Of a stretch of 17,925 bases of DNA, positions 13,903 to 17,925 are shown piece after piece; the stretch's first letter is position 1; every line of letters begins with the position of its first letter. The DNA comes from GCA-2862585 sp965661345 (GTDB lineage Bacteria > Bacteroidota > Bacteroidia > Flavobacteriales > UBA7312). Made by a program: the position numbers and the translations under genes. The notes below the pieces were generated by a model. It worked only from the letters and a program-made list of their open reading frames with translations. It ran no database searches and was not told the origin of the DNA. The stretch is from the NCBI GenBank assembly GCA_965661345.1, contig CBFIDK010000018.1, positions 1-17,925 on the forward strand, in the 5' to 3' direction.

Positions 13903-13919
13903 TTTTCAATAAATGTTAA
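13896..13919. repeat. 9-bp inverted repeat over the first DoxX ATG
   Basis: TTAACATTT (13896-13904) and AAATGTTAA (13911-13919) are a perfect 9-bp inverted repeat with a 6-nt centre. The ATG at 13902 of the DoxX-like gene lies within it. As DNA it is a candidate operator; as minus-strand RNA it would hide this start codon. Neither strand has a T-run following the stem, so it is not a typical terminator. Confidence 0.45.
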
Positions 13920-13961
13920 AAAAACAGCATTTTTTCTTCTTAAACAGTCGATAAAATAGGC

Positions 13962-13969
13962 TACTTTTG
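13962..13969 (+). promoter_or_regulatory. Candidate -7 box for the parAB operon
   Basis: TACTTTTG fits TAnnTTTG in the 152-bp divergent region between the DoxX-like gene and parA. The transcript would begin near 13975 with a leader of about 80 nt. No good -33 TTTG is present. Within that leader a short repeat TAAGG (14013-14017) / CCTTA (14023-14027) occurs. I see no gene or tRNA in this region. Confidence 0.35.
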
Positions 13970-14054
13970 AATGCTAAATATAATCAAAAAAACTTATGTT
14001 TTTAGTTAGATATAAGGCTATTCCTTAAGCGCCAAATTAAACAAACATTACATA

Positions 14055-14846
14055 ATGACAATGAATAAAATAATAGTAATTGCAAATCAAAAAGGAGGAG
14101 TAGGAAAAACTACCTCAGCTATTAATTTAGCTGCATGTATGGGCGTCCTAGAAAAAAAAGTCTTGCTCATTGATGCTGATCCACAAGCAAATTCAACCTC
14201 TGGAGTTGGCTTTGACCCTAGAGAAGTGAAAAATGGTCTATATGAATGCCTTGTTGACGATCTTGACCCCAATGATGCAATTGTAAAAACAAAAAATCCA
14301 AACCTAGATTTACTTCCGGCTAATATTGATTTAGTTGGTGCTGAATTAGAACTTATCAATCAACCTAACAGAGAATATGTTATTAAGAAAATGGTTGGTG
14401 TGATTAAAGAACAATACGATTATATTTTCATTGATTGTGCACCATCATTAGGAATTGTAACCACAAATGCACTAACCGCTGCCGACTCAATTATAATTCC
14501 TATTCAGTGTGAATACTTTGCCCTCGAAGGATTAGGCAAACTATTGAATACAATCAAAATTGTACAAAGCCGTTTAAATAAAGAACTTGATATCGAAGGT
14601 CTTCTGTTAACGATGTATGATACCCGTTTACGACTTTCTAATCAGGTTGTTGAAGAGGTAAAAACACATTTTCAAGAAATGGTATTTGATACCATCATCC
14701 AAAGAAATGTAAGATTAAGCGAAGCTCCAAGTTTTGGCGAAACCATAATAATGCACGACGCCAATAGTAAGGGAGCAATAAATTACTTAAATCTTGCAAA
14801 AGAAATTCTTGAAAAAAACAATAGTAAATCATTAGAAAGAATCTAA
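14055..14846 (+). CDS. parA: Chromosome-partitioning ATPase ParA (Soj)
   Basis: Walker-type ATPase that binds DNA non-specifically when ATP-bound and is displaced by ParB, moving replicated origins apart. The 263-residue length is normal for chromosomal ParA without an N-terminal helix-turn-helix. The deviant Walker A is KGGVGKTT (13-20) with Lys13 and Lys19. LLIDADPQAN follows with Asp40 and Asp42, then Walker B YIFIDCAPSLG (near 132-142), and the C-terminal DNA-binding arginine region NVRLSEAPSFGE. The first ATG at 14055 gives MTMNK; an ATG two codons later (14061) is equally possible. There is no Shine-Dalgarno sequence. parB follows after 4 bp. This is the chromosomal type, not a plasmid system, judged by the dapB-lepB context. 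Confidence 0.95.
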   Translation: MTMNKIIVIANQKGGVGKTTSAINLAACMGVLEKKVLLIDADPQANSTSGVGFDPREVKNGLYECLVDDLDPNDAIVKTKNPNLDLLPANIDLVGAELELINQPNREYVIKKMVGVIKEQYDYIFIDCAPSLGIVTTNALTAADSIIIPIQCEYFALEGLGKLLNTIKIVQSRLNKELDIEGLLLTMYDTRLRLSNQVVEEVKTHFQEMVFDTIIQRNVRLSEAPSFGETIIMHDANSKGAINYLNLAKEILEKNNSKSLERI

Positions 14847-14850
14847 AGAT

Positions 14851-15747
14851 ATGGCAGAAAAGAAAAGAGCGCTAGGCAAAGGGTTATCTGCACTTTTGAA
14901 AAATGCAGAAACTGACATTACTACTGCTGAATCAATCGAAAATACAACAAAAATAGTTGGTTCTATTTCAGAACTCCCATTAAACCAAATTGAAGTTAAC
15001 CCATTTCAACCCAGAACCGAATTCGATGAGGATGCCTTACAAGAATTGGCAGTTTCAATTAAAGAACTGGGGGTTATTCAACCAATAACAGTCAGGAAAC
15101 TTGGCTACGATAAGTTTCAACTCATTTCAGGAGAAAGACGATTTAGAGCATCTCAAATTGCTGGATTAAACAGTATTCCCGTTTACATCCGAATAGCGAA
15201 CGACCAAGAAATGCTTGAAATGGCATTGGTGGAGAATATTCAGAGGGAACAATTAAACCCAGTTGAAGTAGCGCTAAGCTATCAAAGACTAATTGATGAA
15301 TGTAAACTCACACAGGAAAAAATGAGTGAACGAGTAGGAAAAAAAAGATCTACTATTACGAATTACCTAAGACTTCTTAAACTACCTGCTGAAATTTTAT
15401 CGTCATTAAAAAAAGAAGAAATAAGCATGGGGCATGCCAGGGCGCTTATTAACGTAAACAATCCTGAAACACAAATAAATATCTTCAGAGATGCTATTTC
15501 TAACCAATTTACGGTCAGAGAAATTGAACAAATCGTAAAAGATTTTGGGAATTCAAATTACACGAAGACGAGCAGAAACAGAACAAAATCTTTGCCAACA
15601 TTTGAACACCAAAAAATTTCAAATGACTTAACCCATAAACTTGGCAAACAAGTAAAGCTAAAAGTCTTAAAATCTGGAAAAGGAAAAGTAGAAATACAAT
15701 TCAACTCATCTGAGGAATTAGAAGAAATAATAAAAATAATAGGATAA
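14851..15747 (+). CDS. parB: Chromosome-partitioning protein ParB (Spo0J), CTP-dependent clamp
   Basis: Binds parS sites near the origin, slides as a CTP-gated clamp and stimulates ParA. The 298-residue protein has the expected order: an N-terminal ParA-activating tip KKRALGKGLSALLKN (4-18), the CTP-binding domain with NPFQPRTEFDEDALQEL (50-66), GERRFRAS (94-101) and ENIQREQLNPVE (128-139), a helix-turn-helix for parS at about 153-173 (LTQEKMSERVGKKRSTITNY), and a C-terminal dimerisation segment after about 245. All key CTP-site motifs look intact. No parS-like palindrome was seen close by. The next gene begins 4 bp downstream. Confidence 0.95.
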   Translation: MAEKKRALGKGLSALLKNAETDITTAESIENTTKIVGSISELPLNQIEVNPFQPRTEFDEDALQELAVSIKELGVIQPITVRKLGYDKFQLISGERRFRASQIAGLNSIPVYIRIANDQEMLEMALVENIQREQLNPVEVALSYQRLIDECKLTQEKMSERVGKKRSTITNYLRLLKLPAEILSSLKKEEISMGHARALINVNNPETQINIFRDAISNQFTVREIEQIVKDFGNSNYTKTSRNRTKSLPTFEHQKISNDLTHKLGKQVKLKVLKSGKGKVEIQFNSSEELEEIIKIIG

Positions 15748-15751
15748 TAAT

Positions 15752-16264
15752 TTGAAAAGTATCCTCCTCTATATTTGCATGGGTTTAGCGGTAAATTGTT
15801 TGGCGCAAAAGTCTGAAAGTTCAAAAACCCATTCGGCACACAAAGCCTCAGTACTTTCAACAATAATACCTGGTGCAGGACAAATTTACAATAAGAAATA
15901 TTGGAAAGTGCCTATAATATATGCTTCTCTAGGAACTAGCATCTATTTTATCAATGAAAACAATAACAAATACACCGATTATAAAAACGCCTATTTGCAA
16001 CGCGCTGATGGAGAAATTGATGATTATTTCGATCTTTACAACAATAGTCAGCTTATTACCATTATGGACTACTATCAAAGAAATAGAGACGTTTCATATA
16101 TCTTAACCGCAGCCATTTACCTATTAAATATTGTCGATGCTAGTGTAGACGCACACCTTTTGGATTTTGATGTTAGTGATGAATTAACATTGTCGTACGC
16201 TCCCTCTTTTATTCATACTCCGTTTGGGAAAAACACTTCCCTATCATTAAAAATGAATTTTTAA
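15752..16264 (+). CDS. DUF5683 secreted/envelope protein with TTG start
   Basis: Protein of 170 residues and unknown function, recognised as DUF5683 by the segment KASVLSTIIPGAGQIYNKKYW (about 31-51) and by position between parB and dapB. The N-terminus is a clear signal peptide: MKSILLYICMGLAVNCLAQ, with likely cleavage after Ala18. This is obtained only from the TTG at 15752. The only codons between the upstream in-frame stop (TAG at 15740-15742) and the TTG are GAT, AAT, AAT, and the next ATG (15779) would remove most of the signal. The mature part has two hydrophobic segments (about 52-68 and 115-130), so it may be membrane-associated rather than soluble. The gene is co-transcribed with parAB and dapB. 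Confidence 0.82.
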   Translation: MKSILLYICMGLAVNCLAQKSESSKTHSAHKASVLSTIIPGAGQIYNKKYWKVPIIYASLGTSIYFINENNNKYTDYKNAYLQRADGEIDDYFDLYNNSQLITIMDYYQRNRDVSYILTAAIYLLNIVDASVDAHLLDFDVSDELTLSYAPSFIHTPFGKNTSLSLKMNF

Positions 16265-16273
16265 CTTTATCTC

Positions 16274-16933
16274 ATGAAAATTGCATTACTAGGATACGGA
16301 AAAATGGGCCAACTCATCGAAGAAATTGCCACAAAAAATGGACATTCTATTGTGTCTATTGCAAACTCTAAAAATAGCATAAATGATATAGACTTTTCTT
16401 CAGTTGACGTATCCATTGACTTCAGCACCCCATCGACTGCTTACAAAAATATATCTGCTTCACTAGAAAGCGGAACACCAGTAGTCAGCGGCACTACAGG
16501 GTGGTTAGATAAAATTGAAAGCATTAATGCGTTAGCAATCAAAAAGAATACTGCTTTTTTATACGCTTCAAACTTCAGTATTGGAGTAAATATCTTCTTT
16601 GAATTAAATAATAAGCTGAAAATAATGATGGATTCCCATCCTGAATATAAAGCCTACATTAAAGAAATCCACCACACTGAAAAACTAGACGCCCCGAGCG
16701 GAACAGCTTTAACTTTACAATCACAGCTAAGCCAAGACACTCCCATTGAAAGTCAAAGATTAAAGGGTGTTCCAGGCACTCATCATGTAAATTATATTTC
16801 TGAAATTGATAGCATTTCTATTTCTCATGAGGCACACAACAGAAATGGATTTGCAAAAGGAGCGCTACTAGCCGCCGAATGGATTGTTGACAAAAAGGGC
16901 GTTTTTAGAATGTCAGATATTTTAAAACTTTAG
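16274..16933 (+). CDS. dapB: 4-hydroxy-tetrahydrodipicolinate reductase
   Basis: NAD(P)H-dependent reductase of the diaminopimelate pathway, making tetrahydrodipicolinate for lysine and peptidoglycan. The protein has 219 residues, short compared with about 270 in E. coli but usual for Bacteroidota. The Rossmann start is IALLGYGKMGQ (3-13), followed by VSIDFSTPSTA (47-57), SGTTGW (72-77) and ASNFSIGVN (98-106). The catalytic region is EIHHTEKLDAPSGTA (131-145), with the proton donor pair His133-His134 and Lys137. The acidic residue that usually follows the first Rossmann fold turn is absent, so the NADH/NADPH preference is unclear. It starts 9 bp after the DUF5683 stop, and lepB begins 4 bp after its own stop. 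Confidence 0.94.
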   Translation: MKIALLGYGKMGQLIEEIATKNGHSIVSIANSKNSINDIDFSSVDVSIDFSTPSTAYKNISASLESGTPVVSGTTGWLDKIESINALAIKKNTAFLYASNFSIGVNIFFELNNKLKIMMDSHPEYKAYIKEIHHTEKLDAPSGTALTLQSQLSQDTPIESQRLKGVPGTHHVNYISEIDSISISHEAHNRNGFAKGALLAAEWIVDKKGVFRMSDILKL

Positions 16934-16937
16934 TAAA

Positions 16938-17925
16938 ATGAAAAAATTAAAAGAATTATTAGGTAAATCATTTAAGGTAGTAATGTTTATTGCATTTACT
17001 ATACTATGGTCGTTGTTCGTCTACATTATCAAAGGCGAATGGCTTTATTTTCTACCATTGATAATTGGAGATATTCTGTTTTGGGAAACCATCAATTGGC
17101 AATTTTGGAAAAAGAGAGAAAAGAAAAAGAAAAAAGAAAAAAGTGAAATTAAAAGTTGGTTCAATGCTATTCTATTTGCTGTAATTGCCGCCACAATTTT
17201 AAGAACATTTTTAATTGAAGCTTACACAATTCCAACCTCATCAATGGAAAAATCTTTACTCATAGGTGATTTCCTATTTGTAAGCAAGGTAAGCTATGGG
17301 CCAAGAGTACCAATGACTCCGATAGCATTTCCACTAGTCCACCACACACTGCCATTCACACAAAAAACCCCAGCCTACCTCAAATGGATACAACTAAACT
17401 ATTACAGGATGAAAGGCTTTGGAGATATAGAAAGAAACGACTGTGTCGTTTTCAACTACCCTGCTGATGATGCCTTACACCCAGAAAGACCAATTGATAA
17501 AAAAGAAAATTATATCAAACGGTGCGTAGGTATCCCCGGGGATGTTTTAGAGATAAAAAACACAGACTTATATGTAAATGGAGAGCCTCAAACCATTACC
17601 GAAAAAATGAGGAATCAGTTTAGATATTATGTTAAAACCGATGGCACACTTTTTAGTGAAAGAACCCTCAACAAATACAACATCTATGAAGGGCAAATAT
17701 TATCTAGAAATGGTGATTATGAACTCATGCTTAATGATCAAAGCTTAGAAGCCATAAAGCGCTTTACATATGTCAAAAAAGTAGAGAAAATTGTCATTGA
17801 CAAAGGCATAAAAGTTAATTCGCCTGAGTTAATATTCCCTGAAGACAATTTCAATTGGAACTTGGATAACTTTGGACCTATTAAAGTCCCTCAAAAAGGA
17901 AGTCAAGTTGATATAAGCACAGATA
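16938..17925 (+). CDS. lepB: Signal peptidase I (3' end beyond the window)
   Basis: Membrane protease that removes signal peptides from Sec-exported proteins on the outer face of the inner membrane. The reading frame is open from ATG 16938 to the window edge (329 complete codons), so the gene is partial at its 3' end. The N-terminal part has membrane segments at about 12-32, 36-51 and 74-93, with a very basic Lys/Glu stretch (58-70) between the second and third. The catalytic serine is Ser102 in IPTSSMEKSLLIGDFLFVSK, and the catalytic lysine is Lys194 in YIKRCVGIPGD (192-202). A large insertion lies between them, and the region after residue 202 is longer than in E. coli LepB, as in Bacteroidota signal peptidases of about 500 residues. 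It is the last visible gene of the parA-parB-DUF5683-dapB series, 4 bp after dapB. Confidence 0.93.
   Translation, partial: MKKLKELLGKSFKVVMFIAFTILWSLFVYIIKGEWLYFLPLIIGDILFWETINWQFWKKREKKKKKEKSEIKSWFNAILFAVIAATILRTFLIEAYTIPTSSMEKSLLIGDFLFVSKVSYGPRVPMTPIAFPLVHHTLPFTQKTPAYLKWIQLNYYRMKGFGDIERNDCVVFNYPADDALHPERPIDKKENYIKRCVGIPGDVLEIKNTDLYVNGEPQTITEKMRNQFRYYVKTDGTLFSERTLNKYNIYEGQILSRNGDYELMLNDQSLEAIKRFTYVKKVEKIVIDKGIKVNSPELIFPEDNFNWNLDNFGPIKVPQKGSQVDISTD

Noticed and set aside
13903..14054. Possible small RNA or tRNA in the largest intergenic gap
   Set aside because: No cloverleaf, no stable GC-containing stem and no terminator-like hairpin with T-run was seen; only AT-rich sequence, one -7 box and short repeats.

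Overview
This is a gene-dense, AT-rich chromosomal segment from a member of the Bacteroidota, most likely the order Flavobacteriales. The evidence is the set of families and their order: parA-parB-DUF5683-dapB-lepB, nusB-DUF1573-yajC-YbbR-coaE, DUF4199 beside a GT2 glycosyltransferase, a DUF3276 PUR protein and a valine/leucine-type amino acid dehydrogenase. Starts mostly lack Shine-Dalgarno sequences, and several intergenic regions carry TAnnTTTG, the -7 box of the Bacteroidota primary sigma factor. I cannot name the genus. There is no sign of phage, insertion sequence, CRISPR or recent transfer, and no intergenic gap exceeds 152 bp.

Layout: (1) 14-3699, plus strand, a run with gaps of 0-2 bp or overlaps: NhaC-type Na+/H+ antiporter, GT4 glycosyltransferase, sedoheptulose-7-phosphate isomerase (gmhA) and a GmhB-like HAD phosphatase. 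The last two suggest heptose-sugar supply for surface glycans. (2) 3694-5175, minus strand: DUF4199 membrane protein then a polyprenyl-phosphate GT2 glycosyltransferase, ending tail to tail over the HAD gene. (3) 5278-5373: the small SRP RNA (ffs), not a protein gene, with a good -7 box just upstream and a self-terminating end. (4) 5416-6692, plus strand: small transaldolase and a YrdC/YciO-family protein that overlap by 1 bp. (5) 6684-11154, minus strand: a likely operon reading leucine-type dehydrogenase, nusB, DUF1573 lipoprotein, yajC, YbbR-domain protein, coaE. (6) 11272-13430, plus strand: an ABC half-transporter of the MdlA/BmrC type, then a DUF3276 gene with its own near-consensus promoter. 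(7) 13435-13902, minus strand: a DoxX-like membrane protein. (8) 14055 to the window end, plus strand: parA, parB, DUF5683 protein, dapB and the first two thirds or so of lepB.

Most of this is housekeeping: chromosome segregation (ParAB), protein targeting and export (SRP RNA, YajC, LepB), transcription antitermination (NusB), CoA and lysine/peptidoglycan precursor synthesis (CoaE, DapB) and pentose-phosphate metabolism. I do not see a convincing undescribed system. The points worth a second look are local: an ABC transporter with Asp in place of the catalytic Glu and no partner gene beside it, a GmhB-like phosphatase lacking its zinc-binding cysteines, a YciO-like rather than TsaC-like YrdC protein, a NusB with a large internal insertion, a TTG-started secreted protein, and a clean Bacteroidota promoter in front of the DUF3276 gene.
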